NCBI GenBank assembly: GCA_902614065.1
Contig: CACMJT010000003.1
Coordinates: forward strand, 62,001 to 126,000
Reading direction: 5' to 3'
DNA from: an uncultured Bacteroidota bacterium
GTDB taxonomy: Bacteria; Bacteroidota; Bacteroidia; Flavobacteriales; Flavobacteriaceae
DNA length: 64,000 nt
Shown here: positions 31,820-40,598 of the stretch, one piece after another
Layout of the letters: every line of letters begins with the position of its first letter
How positions within the stretch are numbered: position 1 is the stretch's first letter
Program-made: the position numbers and the translations under genes
Notes under the pieces: generated by a model
What the model saw: the letters and a program-made list of their open reading frames with translations, nothing else
Told to the model about the DNA's origin: nothing
Databases searched by the model: none

Positions 31820-32575
31820 TTATAAAATAAACGGAATTACGGCTTTTCTGTTTTTTGGATAGTTTTTAAACTTTTCGTTGTACCATTCGTGATGATTTAA
31901 TGCCCTTGGTATTAAGTTGAATGAAGTCCAAAGAAAAAAACTTAATGAAGCTATGCTGGGAACAAGAATAAAAAATCCAAACCATTCCATTATCTCACCT
32001 AAATAATTAGGGCAAGAAACGAAGTTAAATAGCTTACCATTTGGGATTTTGTAGCCCATTTTTTCTTTCCTCAAAGAAATTAACTTATTGTCAGACGTTA
32101 CATTAATTATCATCCCAATAAAAAATATCAATACACCAAGTATTATATTATATTCAAAAATGTTTGTCTCTGATACATTAATCTGGACATGATATCCGTT
32201 AAATAAACCATTGATTGTATTAAATGTAAATGCGCTTAAAACAATTAATATTGGAATTCTCTTTTTTTTGGTATTTATTCTTAGCGGAAAGATAATTGAT
32301 CTATTGAAATAATGTAAAAACCAAATAAAGACAATTAATATTACAAATGGATTATCAGTATTTTGCAAACTCAAGACTGGCATAATAATTAATGCAGGTA
32401 GCTCCATAATAAACCATCCAAATGAGTTATCGATCAGAATTCCATACTTCTTTTTAACATGTCTTCCATATGGCGCCCTTCTTTTTGAATAGATTAAGTA
32501 AAAGAAAGTGATTAGACCCAATGCTATCCAGCATAAAATCAAAAACCTAAAATTCTCAAAAAAAAAATGGCCCAT
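31820..32575 (-). CDS. 3-oxo-5-alpha-steroid 4-dehydrogenase (DET2/SRD5A)-like protein
   Basis: A 251-residue integral membrane protein (ATG at 32575; TTG one codon earlier is less likely). Features of the steroid 5-alpha-reductase family are APYGRH and GWFIMELPAL in the N-terminal half and, near the C-terminus, NFVSCPNYLGEIMEWFGF, then an ending with NHHEWYNEKFKNYPKNRKAVIP. The enzyme family reduces conjugated double bonds of sterols or isoprenoids with NADPH, so a hopanoid, menaquinone-related or exogenous sterol substrate is possible here. Confidence 0.85.
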   Translation of the reverse strand: MGHFFFENFRFLILCWIALGLITFFYLIYSKRRAPYGRHVKKKYGILIDNSFGWFIMELPALIIMPVLSLQNTDNPFVILIVFIWFLHYFNRSIIFPLRINTKKKRIPILIVLSAFTFNTINGLFNGYHVQINVSETNIFEYNIILGVLIFFIGMIINVTSDNKLISLRKEKMGYKIPNGKLFNFVSCPNYLGEIMEWFGFFILVPSIASLSFFLWTSFNLIPRALNHHEWYNEKFKNYPKNRKAVIPFIL

Positions 32576-32610
32576 CAACGAGCCATTAAATTATAAATAT
32601 TTATTGAATT

Positions 32611-33201
32611 TTATTTTTCTAGACCTACTATTGCCTTAATTAAGTCAAGAATTCTATCTATTGAATCATCAGACAATCCTGAATTTTTTAGTTTTTTAAT
32701 ATATTTTTTACTTGGTTTATATTTTGATTTATCTGTGGACTGTACAAACTCCAATCTAATATTCCTTACCGTACTAAAAACATCTCTAAAATTATCTCTG
32801 TTAATTCCCTGATCTCTTAAATATTCTATAATTTTTTCAAATATTGGATCACCAACATCTGGCCTGGCAGGTCCTTGACGTTTATTGGCTTTGTCAAAAT
32901 TTGATTTGGACCGATTTTCAGATCTTAATTTGATTAATTTTTTAGCAAGATCTTTTAGTGCTTGCCTCTGTTTATCACTGTAGTTTTTCAATTTCTCACT
33001 TGATTCCTTTGAAATTTCCATCTCATTAACATACTCCATCATAACTTTTCTAACAAGAATCATTGATGTTTGAATCTGGTCATCTTCAATTCCAATTTTT
33101 TTCATGTATTCAGAGACCATCTGTCTCATTTGTTCCCGATCTTGAGTATAGATACTGGTAGAACTTAGAAGAAGCGCTAGAATTATAATTAGTTTTTTCA
33201 T
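32611..33201 (-). CDS. secreted helical protein, unknown
   Basis: A 196-residue protein with a signal peptide (1-19, ending IYTQ) and an all-helical, highly charged mature part. Two similar segments can be seen: residues 27-60 (VSEYMKKIGIEDDQIQTSMILVRKVM) and about 122-150 (IIEYLRDQGINRDNFRDVFSTVRNI), each with the pattern helix, G-I, acidic turn, helix with V-R. This suggests an internal duplication. A periplasmic helical role is likely; no family known. Confidence 0.55.
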   Translation of the reverse strand: MKKLIIILALLLSSTSIYTQDREQMRQMVSEYMKKIGIEDDQIQTSMILVRKVMMEYVNEMEISKESSEKLKNYSDKQRQALKDLAKKLIKLRSENRSKSNFDKANKRQGPARPDVGDPIFEKIIEYLRDQGINRDNFRDVFSTVRNIRLEFVQSTDKSKYKPSKKYIKKLKNSGLSDDSIDRILDLIKAIVGLEK

Positions 33202-33248
33202 TTTATTAATATGTTATATATATAAGATAATTCATAAAGGTAAAGGTT

Positions 33249-33256
33249 TAAATTTG
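33249..33256 (+). promoter_or_regulatory. Bacteroidota -7 box upstream of the PhzF gene
   Basis: TAAATTTG matches TAnnTTTG and ends eight bases before the ATG at 33265, implying a very short leader. Confidence 0.35.
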
Positions 33257-33264
33257 TAATAATT

Positions 33265-34050
33265 ATGGAGATTGAAATTTTTCAAATAGATGCCTTTAGC
33301 TCTGAATTATTTAAAGGAAATCCAGCATGTGTTATGCCATTAGAGTCATGGTTGCCGGATGAATTACTTTTAAATATTGCCAAAGAAAATAATGTATCAG
33401 AAACGGCTTTTTTTGTAAAAAAAAATAATCGGTTTAATTTGAGATGGTTTACACCTGAAATTGAAATGGATCTTTGTGGTCATGCAACACTCGCGACGGC
33501 CTATTGTTTAAAAAATCATTTAGACTATAAAAAAGATCAGGTAATCTTTGACTCAATGAGTGGAGAGCTAATTGTAAAATTTGATGGAGATTATATGCAA
33601 ATGGATTTTCCACACAGAAAACCAATAAGTTCTGAATTACCAAAAAATATTATAGATTCTCTAAGCATAAAACCAAATGAAGTTTTAAAAGCAAGAGATT
33701 ATGTTTTGGTTTATGAAGATGAAGAACAAATAAAAAATATTGAAATTAATAAGGAATTGTTTGACCAAATAAATTTAGATCCAGGGGGTGTTGTTATTAC
33801 CGCAAGGGGAAGTGAATCAGATTTTGTTTCAAGATATTTTGTTCCTCAATGTTCTTTTTTTGAAGATCCAGTCACAGGATCTACACACTGTTCATTAGTG
33901 CCTTATTGGAGTGGAGTACTAAAAAAAACTAAACTTAAAAGCATTCAATTGTCTGAGCGAGGCGGCGAAATGTTTTGTGAGGATTTAGGCAATCGGGTAA
34001 TAATTAACGGAAAAGCTAAAACTTACTTCAAAGGTAAAGTTACTTTATAA
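33265..34050 (+). CDS. PhzF family isomerase-like protein
   Basis: A 261-residue protein of the diaminopimelate-epimerase fold. Visible landmarks: FQIDAFSSELFKGNPACV at the N-terminus, the catalytic Glu46 in VSETAFF, LRWFTPEIEMDLCGHATLA, and the C-terminal half with SRYFVPQCSFFEDPVTGSTHC. All are diagnostic of PhzF/YddE proteins. The substrate is unknown; no phenazine genes are present. The 3' end overlaps the convergent transporter by six bases. Confidence 0.9.
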   Translation: MEIEIFQIDAFSSELFKGNPACVMPLESWLPDELLLNIAKENNVSETAFFVKKNNRFNLRWFTPEIEMDLCGHATLATAYCLKNHLDYKKDQVIFDSMSGELIVKFDGDYMQMDFPHRKPISSELPKNIIDSLSIKPNEVLKARDYVLVYEDEEQIKNIEINKELFDQINLDPGGVVITARGSESDFVSRYFVPQCSFFEDPVTGSTHCSLVPYWSGVLKKTKLKSIQLSERGGEMFCEDLGNRVIINGKAKTYFKGKVTL

Positions 34051-34947
34051 CTGATTTTTTTCTTTTAATACAGTTGTCAAATAAACACCAGAAAAAATTA
34101 GCATTGAGGCAATAAAAATTGTTAGCGTTATCGTATCGGATTTTGTAAAAATTGCAAATAAGACACCAATTATGGGTTGTAAATACATAAATACAGCAAC
34201 CTCAGTCGAAGATAGCTTACTCAAAGCAAATGCATTGAATAGGTAAGTCATAAATGTCGTACAAATGACTACATACATCATTGGCAGAATTGCTTCTTTG
34301 AATGGAAGGCTAGCCCATTCAACATTTAAAAATTGATTAATTCCTAATGGAAAATTAAAGATTAATCCAATAAGAAAAAGCCATTTTAACAGGGTGATTA
34401 AATCATATTTTTCTGCCATTGGTTTAACAATAATTAAGTAGTATGCATACGAAATACTATTTACAATAAACAGAAAATTTCCAAGTGGAATATTTCTACC
34501 AACTGAACTGTTTGTATCGGCACTTATAATTAAAATAAGAGCACCAATAAATCCTAGAAAGATTCCAAGTATTTTAAAAAAATTTATTCTTTGTTTAAAC
34601 ATAAAAAAAGATAGAATCACAACAAATATGGGAGACACTATGATTAATATTGAACTATTTACAGGTGTTGAATAGTCTAGTCCTGCAATGAAAGCAGCAA
34701 TATTAATGCTCATTCCAAACAGACCACACTTTAAAATCGCAAATCGATCTTTTTTTTCAATTGGTTTACTTTTAATAAACAGGCTTAATGTCCAGAAGAT
34801 TACAGTAGCCCCAAAAACCCGAAGAAGAACAAGCCCTAACGAACCAATGTAAATTGGCATTATCATTTTTGCTATTGTATGGTTTAGGCCATATATAGTT
34901 GTAGCTGTTGTAGCAGCCACCAATGCTAGAACTTTGGTACGATTCAA
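34045..34947 (-). CDS. EamA/DMT family transporter
   Basis: A 300-residue inner-membrane protein with ten predicted helices in two EamA repeats (about 1-140 and 145-290), the length usual for the family. Motifs near helix ends include PVNSSILIIVSPIF and SSTEVAVFMYLQPI, the classical repeated end-of-repeat pattern. The start overlaps the stop of riboflavin synthase by four bases, so translation is probably coupled. The DMT family includes the riboflavin transporter RibN, which makes a flavin role plausible but unproven. Confidence 0.85.
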   Translation of the reverse strand: MNRTKVLALVAATTATTIYGLNHTIAKMIMPIYIGSLGLVLLRVFGATVIFWTLSLFIKSKPIEKKDRFAILKCGLFGMSINIAAFIAGLDYSTPVNSSILIIVSPIFVVILSFFMFKQRINFFKILGIFLGFIGALILIISADTNSSVGRNIPLGNFLFIVNSISYAYYLIIVKPMAEKYDLITLLKWLFLIGLIFNFPLGINQFLNVEWASLPFKEAILPMMYVVICTTFMTYLFNAFALSKLSSTEVAVFMYLQPIIGVLFAIFTKSDTITLTIFIASMLIFSGVYLTTVLKEKNQL

Positions 34948-35534
34948 TCTCTAGAGCTTTTGATAAGTTTAGCAATATATTTTCCTATCATATCAAATTC
35001 AATATTCACGGTTGATCCAATTTTGAGTGATTTGAAATTGGTGTGCTCATATGTGTAGGGAATTATGGCTACGGAAAAGTTACATGGACCTGACTCAACA
35101 ACCGTAAGGCTTACACCATTGACAGAAATAGATCCTTTACCAACAGTAATATTTTCAGACTTATCATACCCAAAGTTAAAATACCAACTTCCATTTTCTT
35201 CAGAAATGTCCGTACATTTTGCTGTTTGATCAACATGACCTTGAACAATGTGACCGTCAAGCCTATCTCCAAGTTTCATTGCCCTCTCCAAGTTAATTAA
35301 AGTCCCAACTTTCCATTCTTTAACGTTACTTTTAAGAGAAGTTTCTTTTATTGCAACAACTGAGTGGGTCGATTCAGTTTTTTCAACAACTGTTAGGCAT
35401 ACTCCATCGTGAGATAAACTTTGATCTATTTTTAGTTCGGATGAGATTTTAGATTTAATGGTAAAGATTATGTTATTTCCTTCTTTTTTAATTTGCTCTA
35501 CTTCACCAACTGTTTCTATTATGCCTGTGAACAT
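34944..35534 (-). CDS. ribE: riboflavin synthase, alpha subunit
   Basis: A 196-residue enzyme that dismutates two 6,7-dimethyl-8-ribityllumazine molecules to riboflavin. It has two related beta-barrel repeats, starting MFTGIIETVG and GHIVQGHVDQTAK, with SHDGVCLTV and SVNGVSLTV as the equivalent loops of each. The final helix with DMIGKYIAKL mediates trimerisation. It is divergent from pdxA, with a -7 box at 35556. Confidence 0.95.
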   Translation of the reverse strand: MFTGIIETVGEVEQIKKEGNNIIFTIKSKISSELKIDQSLSHDGVCLTVVEKTESTHSVVAIKETSLKSNVKEWKVGTLINLERAMKLGDRLDGHIVQGHVDQTAKCTDISEENGSWYFNFGYDKSENITVGKGSISVNGVSLTVVESGPCNFSVAIIPYTYEHTNFKSLKIGSTVNIEFDMIGKYIAKLIKSSRD

Positions 35535-35555
35535 ATAATTGTATATTTACAGGCC

Positions 35556-35563
35556 CAAAAATA
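35556..35563 (-). promoter_or_regulatory. Bacteroidota -7 box upstream of riboflavin synthase
   Basis: On the minus strand this reads TATTTTTG, an exact TAnnTTTG match, about 22 bases upstream of the ATG at 35534. No FMN riboswitch is visible in the 47-base gap. Confidence 0.45.
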
Positions 35564-35581
35564 CACAATAATAATAAAGGC

Positions 35582-36583
35582 ATGTTAAAAAATTCAAAAC
35601 CGATTGTTGGAATTTCTGTTGGGGATCCAAATGGTATTGGTATTGAAGTAATCCTGAAATCTTTAAAAGATGCATCAGTACTAGAAAAATGTTCTGTTGT
35701 GGTTTTTTCAAATTTCAAATTAATAAAAAACCAAATGAGCTATTTCAATGTTGATTTGCCTTTGAAAGAAGTTAGTCATTTTAATAATTATGATGAAAGG
35801 TGCATTAACGTACACCCAATTAATAAAAAAGAAATCAAACTTTCGTATGGTAAGCTGACAACAGAAGGGGGTATATATTCCAAGGATTCTTTATTCGCAG
35901 CTGTTAAAGCTTTAAAAAATAAAAAGATAGATGCTTTAGTTACTGGGCCAATTAATAAAAAAAACATTCAATCTGATGACTTTCGTTTCAAAGGACATAC
36001 AGATTTTTTAGATAATGAATTTCAAGGTGAGAGTTTAATGTTTATGGTTTCAAATGAAATAAAAGTAGCTCTTTTGACAGAACACATTCCTTTAAGTCGT
36101 GTTAAAGATCATCTAAATAAAAATTTAATTGAATTCAGAATTAGAGAAGTTTTTAAGTCTTTATTCAATGATTTTGGAATAAAAAGACCTAAAGTTGCTG
36201 TTTTATCGATTGATCCACATGTTGGTGATCAAGGTGTGATTGGGAATGATGATCAAAACCTTTTAAAACCCGTTTTAGAAAAACTTAAAGCAGAATCATA
36301 TAATGTTAAAGGTCCTTTTGCAAGTGATAGTTTTTTTGGATCTAAATTATATAAGAATTTTGATGCAATAATTGCCACATACCACGACCAAGGATTGATT
36401 CCATTTAAAACATTAACATTTGGTAAAGGTGTAAATTTTACAGCAGGTTTAGATATAGTTAGAACTTCACCTGATCATGGCACAGCTTATGATATTTCTG
36501 GGAAAAATATTGCTAATTATGACTCATTTAAATCGGCAATATTTACATCTATAGAAATTGTAAAAAACAGAGGAAAAAATTAG
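35582..36583 (+). CDS. pdxA: 4-hydroxythreonine-4-phosphate dehydrogenase
   Basis: A 333-residue enzyme of pyridoxal-5'-phosphate biosynthesis (DXP-dependent route), oxidising 4-phosphohydroxy-L-threonine. Landmarks: IVGISVGDPNGIGIEV at the N-terminus, LVTGPINKK, GHTDFL, IDPHVGDQGVIG and TYHDQGLIPFK, covering the metal-ligand histidines. It leads the run pdxA-yceD-rpmF. Confidence 0.95.
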   Translation: MLKNSKPIVGISVGDPNGIGIEVILKSLKDASVLEKCSVVVFSNFKLIKNQMSYFNVDLPLKEVSHFNNYDERCINVHPINKKEIKLSYGKLTTEGGIYSKDSLFAAVKALKNKKIDALVTGPINKKNIQSDDFRFKGHTDFLDNEFQGESLMFMVSNEIKVALLTEHIPLSRVKDHLNKNLIEFRIREVFKSLFNDFGIKRPKVAVLSIDPHVGDQGVIGNDDQNLLKPVLEKLKAESYNVKGPFASDSFFGSKLYKNFDAIIATYHDQGLIPFKTLTFGKGVNFTAGLDIVRTSPDHGTAYDISGKNIANYDSFKSAIFTSIEIVKNRGKN

Positions 36584-36591
36584 TATATTCG
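36584..36591 (+). promoter_or_regulatory. -7-like box upstream of yceD-rpmF
   Basis: TATATTCG directly follows the pdxA stop and ends 21 bases before the ATG at 36613. It differs from TAnnTTTG by one base. It may be a separate promoter for the ribosomal protein pair. Confidence 0.35.
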
Positions 36592-36612
36592 CATTCCAAT
36601 TTTTTTAAAAAA

Positions 36613-37134
36613 ATGAGTAAAGTAAAGGGTTTTTCAGTAAAATTTATTGGATTAAAAGAAGGAACTCACAATTTTCAGTTTCCATTATCCAAATCTTTTT
36701 TTGAAACATTTGAGTATTCTGAATTCAATAGTGTCGATATTAATGTAGATTTAGTACTTGTTAAAAAATCAACAATTATCGAATTAAGTTTAAAAGGTGC
36801 GGGAAGTGTTAATATAAACTGTACACTTACAAATGAGCCTTTTGATTACCAAATTAATTCAAAATTAAACTTACTTGTAAAGTTTGGAGATTCGTATGAT
36901 GATGAAAATGATGAACTTTTAGTTTTGCCTCATGGCTCACATTCTGTTGATTTGGACCAATATTTTTATGAGATGATTGTTTTGTCTATGCCCATAAGAA
37001 ATGTTCACCCAGATGTGGAAAATGGGACTATTGACTCCGAAATATTAAATAGATTAAAAGAATTTGACATTAATAAAGAAAAAAATAGTAATTTCGACGC
37101 TCGTTGGGATAAACTAAAAGAATTAAAAAAGTAA
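36613..37134 (+). CDS. yceD: DUF177/YceD family protein
   Basis: A 173-residue soluble protein. It sits directly upstream of rpmF, the conserved position of YceD/DUF177. The second half shows the expected strands (IELSLKGAGSVNINCTLTN) and a C-terminal block with DLDQYFYEMIVLSMPIR. YceD proteins have been linked to 23S rRNA levels and plastid homologues to rRNA accumulation. Confidence 0.88.
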   Translation: MSKVKGFSVKFIGLKEGTHNFQFPLSKSFFETFEYSEFNSVDINVDLVLVKKSTIIELSLKGAGSVNINCTLTNEPFDYQINSKLNLLVKFGDSYDDENDELLVLPHGSHSVDLDQYFYEMIVLSMPIRNVHPDVENGTIDSEILNRLKEFDINKEKNSNFDARWDKLKELKK

Positions 37135-37137
37135 ATC

Positions 37138-37332
37138 ATGGCGCATCCAAAGAGAAAAACTTCGAAAACAAGGAGAGATAAAAGAAGAACGCATTATAAA
37201 GCCTCTGCATCTCAAATAGCCACTGACAAAACTACGGGTCAAGATCACTTATACCACAGAGCTCATTGGCATGAAGGAAAACTTTATTACAGAGGGAAGG
37301 TTTTAGCTGATACTTCAGAAGAAACTGAGTAG
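37138..37332 (+). CDS. rpmF: 50S ribosomal protein L32
   Basis: A 64-residue protein starting [20 protein letters not shown], diagnostic of bL32, and ending with a tail [14 protein letters not shown]. It lacks the zinc CxxC pairs found in some L32 paralogues, the usual state in this group. It follows yceD after three bases. In related genomes fabH commonly follows; here it does not. Confidence 0.97.
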   Translation: MAHPKRKTSKTRRDKRRTHYKASASQIATDKTTGQDHLYHRAHWHEGKLYYRGKVLADTSEETE

Positions 37333-38298
37333 TTATTTTTTTAAAGTCTCTTCCATAAAATCTATCGCAAATTTAAAAGCTTTTTCCCTGGCTACGGGGT
37401 TACCTCCCAAAGTGACACCCTTTTCAACGCAAAAAAGAAAACCGATTTTCTGCATAAAAGGTGAGGACATTGGTAGTGATAAGTAATTCATTAAAACATC
37501 TCCATCCTCGGTCAACTTAAACAAACAGTCCTTAAAACTCAAACCATCTTCATTTTGCTCAAGTGGTGATTTACTATCAAATGAATGGTGAGCCTCTGGA
37601 TAAATTGTCAACCCAACATTACCCTTCTTATTTATTTTCTTTACAAATTCAATACAGGGTTTTGCAGGTGTCCAGTTGTCAATTTCCCCGATTAAAATAT
37701 GAATTGGAGCGTCCGTAAAATCTGTATTTTTTGGATCTACAAAACAAGGTGGATATATGGGAAGATGGGATGCGAAAGATAATTCTTTTGTAATTGCATT
37801 TTTAATTGGAAGCCATCCTGAAAATAATGAAACAGCACCACCCAGACTCCAACCAGTAATTGAAACCCTTTCTTTATCAATATTTGGATGTTGTGACAAC
37901 TTTTCTAATGCTCGATATGCATCCAAGATCATCATTGCTGTTGTAACCTCAACCTGAGATCCAACTGTTGATTCAACATCCCTACTTTTAAAACTTTTTA
38001 ATTCAAAAGTTGCAAAGCCCGCTTGTTGATACATATCTAAATACTCATAATGATGATCACGCCAGGCTAGACTTCCCGCTACACCAATTATAAGAGGATA
38101 TTTTGTTTCAGAAAGTGAGTCATTTGGTATGGTAAGTATGCCATAAACCTCTTGTTTGATTTGATTATCTAAATCATTAATCACATCACTCATTGCAAAT
38201 GGATTTGCACTTTCAAAATAAATTTTTTGTTGTATTTGAGAATTTAGAAAAGAGACATTAAAAATTAATACTAAAACGATTTTACAAATGATTTTCAT
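37333..38298 (-). CDS. secreted dienelactone-hydrolase-like alpha/beta hydrolase
   Basis: A 321-residue exported protein with a signal peptide (1-20, ending FLNSQ). Alpha/beta hydrolase marks: nucleophile elbow GWSLGG (about residues 149-154), Asp in IGEIDNWTPA and His in YPEAHHSFD. The loop DAYRALEKLSQHPNI before the elbow is typical of dienelactone-hydrolase/prolyl-peptidase-like enzymes. It lies opposite to, and directly abuts, rpmF; it is followed by the A+T-rich gap before accB. The substrate is unknown. Confidence 0.8.
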   Translation of the reverse strand: MKIICKIVLVLIFNVSFLNSQIQQKIYFESANPFAMSDVINDLDNQIKQEVYGILTIPNDSLSETKYPLIIGVAGSLAWRDHHYEYLDMYQQAGFATFELKSFKSRDVESTVGSQVEVTTAMMILDAYRALEKLSQHPNIDKERVSITGWSLGGAVSLFSGWLPIKNAITKELSFASHLPIYPPCFVDPKNTDFTDAPIHILIGEIDNWTPAKPCIEFVKKINKKGNVGLTIYPEAHHSFDSKSPLEQNEDGLSFKDCLFKLTEDGDVLMNYLSLPMSSPFMQKIGFLFCVEKGVTLGGNPVAREKAFKFAIDFMEETLKK

Positions 38299-38772
38299 TA
38301 TAATTTTTGGATAAATTTTAGCTAAAAATTACATAATGTTTGCAAAATTTAATCATAATTCTACTTTTTTATTAAAATTTCTGTAAAAAGGTGCATTTAA
38401 ATAAAAACAATTATAAATATTATGCAGATTATCAAAAAAAATCAAAAAAATCTTATTTTTTTAGTTAAAATAGATTAAATGTTGATTTTAACTATAAAAA
38501 TTGTCTATTTCAATAAAAAAATGGTAAAAAATAATAAAAAAAAACAATAATAAAATTATAAAAAGATATTTTAAGATATATTTCACTAAAAAACTCTCAT
38601 ATTTAGTGTTTTATGTATACAAATACTTATTTTTCTTATTTTTTATATAATTTTCTAGCTTTTTTTAATTAAATAATTGCTTTTTTAATAATATTTTATT
38701 TAAAAAAACTACCTTTTTTGTTCATTATTTAAATGTTTTTTTACGATTTTAGCCTTCTAAATACATTTTATT
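38299..38772. other. 474-base A+T-rich intergenic region before accB
   Basis: No coding frame can be supported. It is almost pure A/T with many short direct and inverted runs, including a 10-bp inverted repeat at 38462-38494 and CACTAAA/TTTAGTG at 38584-38608. It probably carries promoters for accB and the divergent hydrolase; the stretch TTACGATTTTAGCC (38741-38754) near the 3' end resembles a -7 region. Confidence 0.5.
38462..38494. repeat. 10-bp perfect inverted repeat upstream of accB
   Basis: TAGTTAAAAT (38462-38471) and ATTTTAACTA (38485-38494) are exact complements with a 13-base spacer. In DNA this A/T-rich such a repeat can arise by chance; it may nonetheless be an operator or structure in the control region of accB. 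Confidence 0.4.
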
Positions 38773-39258
38773 ATGAATTTTAAACAGATTCAACAATTAA
38801 TTAAGTTTGTATCCAAAACTGATGTAAATGAAGTAACCATAGAGAACAAAGATTTTAAGATTAATATTAAAGGAAGGAGTTTTTCTAATGAAAACGTTCA
38901 ACCTGTCATACAAACACTCCCACCACCACAAATCCAATCTCCAGTCGTTGTTCCTGATCCCAATCCACCTGTACAAACGCCGCCACAGCCCACTGTTACA
39001 GACTCAGATTCATCTAATCTTATCACGATTAAATCCCCAATCATTGGAACTTTTTATAGAAAGCCGTCACCAGATAAGGATAATTTTGTCAATATAGGTG
39101 ATGAGATTAGTGAAGGACAGACTTTATGCGTAATTGAGGCTATGAAACTTTTTAATGAAATAGAATCTGATGTTTCTGGTAAAATTGTCAAAATTTTAGT
39201 TGAAGATGCCTCACCTGTGGAATTCGATCAACCTTTATTTGTAATTGAACCAAATTAA
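38773..39258 (+). CDS. accB: acetyl-CoA carboxylase biotin carboxyl carrier protein
   Basis: A 161-residue protein with an N-terminal helix ([11 protein letters not shown]), a Pro/Gln/Val-rich linker (about residues 42-76) and a biotinyl domain. The biotin attachment motif is EAMKL with Lys125. Together with AccC, encoded five bases downstream, it supplies the biotin carboxylase half-reaction of fatty acid synthesis. Confidence 0.96.
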   Translation: MNFKQIQQLIKFVSKTDVNEVTIENKDFKINIKGRSFSNENVQPVIQTLPPPQIQSPVVVPDPNPPVQTPPQPTVTDSDSSNLITIKSPIIGTFYRKPSPDKDNFVNIGDEISEGQTLCVIEAMKLFNEIESDVSGKIVKILVEDASPVEFDQPLFVIEPN

Positions 39259-39263
39259 TTTTC

Positions 39264-40598
39264 ATGTTCAAAAAAATATTAATTGCTAATCGAGGTGAAA
39301 TAGCCTTACGTGTCATTAGAACATGCAAGGAAATGGGTATTAAAACCGTTGCCGTCTACTCAAAGGCTGATGAAGAAAGCCTTCATGTAAAATTTGCTGA
39401 CGAAGCCGTTTGTATTGGTCCTGCACCTAGTGGTGATTCCTATTTAAAAATTTCAAATATTATTGCCGCTGCCGAAATCACCAACGCAGATGCTATTCAT
39501 CCCGGATACGGTTTTTTATCAGAGAATGCTAAGTTTTCGAAAATTTGTGGTGAACACAAAATTAAATTTATTGGACCATCGCCTGAAATGATAGAAAAAA
39601 TGGGTGATAAAGCAACAGCAGTATCAACGATGCAACAAGCTAAAGTGCCCACAATACCCGGTTCAGGTGGAGCAGTTGATGAGGTTGAAAAAGCATTTAA
39701 AATTGCTGTCAAGATTGGATTCCCGATAATGATAAAAGCATCAGCTGGTGGAGGAGGTAAGGGTATGAGAGCAGTATTTAAAAGAAATGATTTCAAAAAG
39801 AATTGGGAGAGTGCAAAGCAAGAAGCCAAGGCTGCTTTTGGTAATGATGACATGTATATTGAGAAACTAATTCAAGAACCCCGTCATATTGAAATACAAA
39901 TCATTGCAGACCAGTATGGTAATGTATGCCATTTATCTGAAAGAGATTGCTCAATTCAAAGAAGACATCAGAAATTGACTGAGGAGACACCATCACCCTT
40001 CATGATAAAGAGTTTGAGAAATAAAATGGGCAATGCCGCGGTAAAAGCTGCAAAATTTATAGACTATGAGGGAGTTGGTACAGTAGAGTTCTTGGTTGAT
40101 AGTCAAAGAAATTTTTACTTCATGGAGATGAACACTCGAATTCAGGTTGAGCATCCAATTACTGAACAGGTTATTGACTATGATCTAATCAAAGAACAAA
40201 TTAAGGTTGCAGCTGGAGCAAAGGTATCTGGTAAACCTTATTTTCCAAAACTTCATTCAATTGAATGCAGGATAAATGCTGAAGATCCAGATAACGACTT
40301 TAGACCATCACCTGGTTTAATAACAAACTTACATTTACCTGGTGGTCATGGTATTCGAGTTGATACTCACGTTTACAGCGGTTATACCATATCACCTAAT
40401 TATGATTCAATGATTGCAAAAATTATAACCACAGATCAAAAAAGAGAAGAGGCTATAAATAAGATGCGTAGAGCTCTTGACGAGTTTGTTATCGAGGGGA
40501 TTAAGACAACCATACCCTTTCATAGAAAGTTAATGGATAATGAGGATTATCTCAAAGGTGTGTATACAACAAAATTCATGGAGGATTTTGAATTTTAA
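39264..40598 (+). CDS. accC: acetyl-CoA carboxylase biotin carboxylase subunit
   Basis: A 444-residue ATP-grasp enzyme. Seen: N-terminal [20 protein letters not shown]-binding glycine loop [27 protein letters not shown], and [14 protein letters not shown] with its metal and bicarbonate residues. Full family length. It follows accB closely; its 3' end overlaps the convergent asd gene by four bases. Confidence 0.97.
   Translation: MFKKILIANRGEIALRVIRTCKEMGIKTVAVYSKADEESLHVKFADEAVCIGPAPSGDSYLKISNIIAAAEITNADAIHPGYGFLSENAKFSKICGEHKIKFIGPSPEMIEKMGDKATAVSTMQQAKVPTIPGSGGAVDEVEKAFKIAVKIGFPIMIKASAGGGGKGMRAVFKRNDFKKNWESAKQEAKAAFGNDDMYIEKLIQEPRHIEIQIIADQYGNVCHLSERDCSIQRRHQKLTEETPSPFMIKSLRNKMGNAAVKAAKFIDYEGVGTVEFLVDSQRNFYFMEMNTRIQVEHPITEQVIDYDLIKEQIKVAAGAKVSGKPYFPKLHSIECRINAEDPDNDFRPSPGLITNLHLPGGHGIRVDTHVYSGYTISPNYDSMIAKIITTDQKREEAINKMRRALDEFVIEGIKTTIPFHRKLMDNEDYLKGVYTTKFMEDFEF

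Noticed and set aside
35535..35581. FMN riboswitch upstream of riboflavin synthase
   Set aside because: The divergent gap is only 47 bases, too short for the conserved structure.
39497..39853. Minus-strand open frame opposite accC
   Set aside because: Low-complexity Pro/Ser/Ala frame mirroring glycine-rich accC codons.
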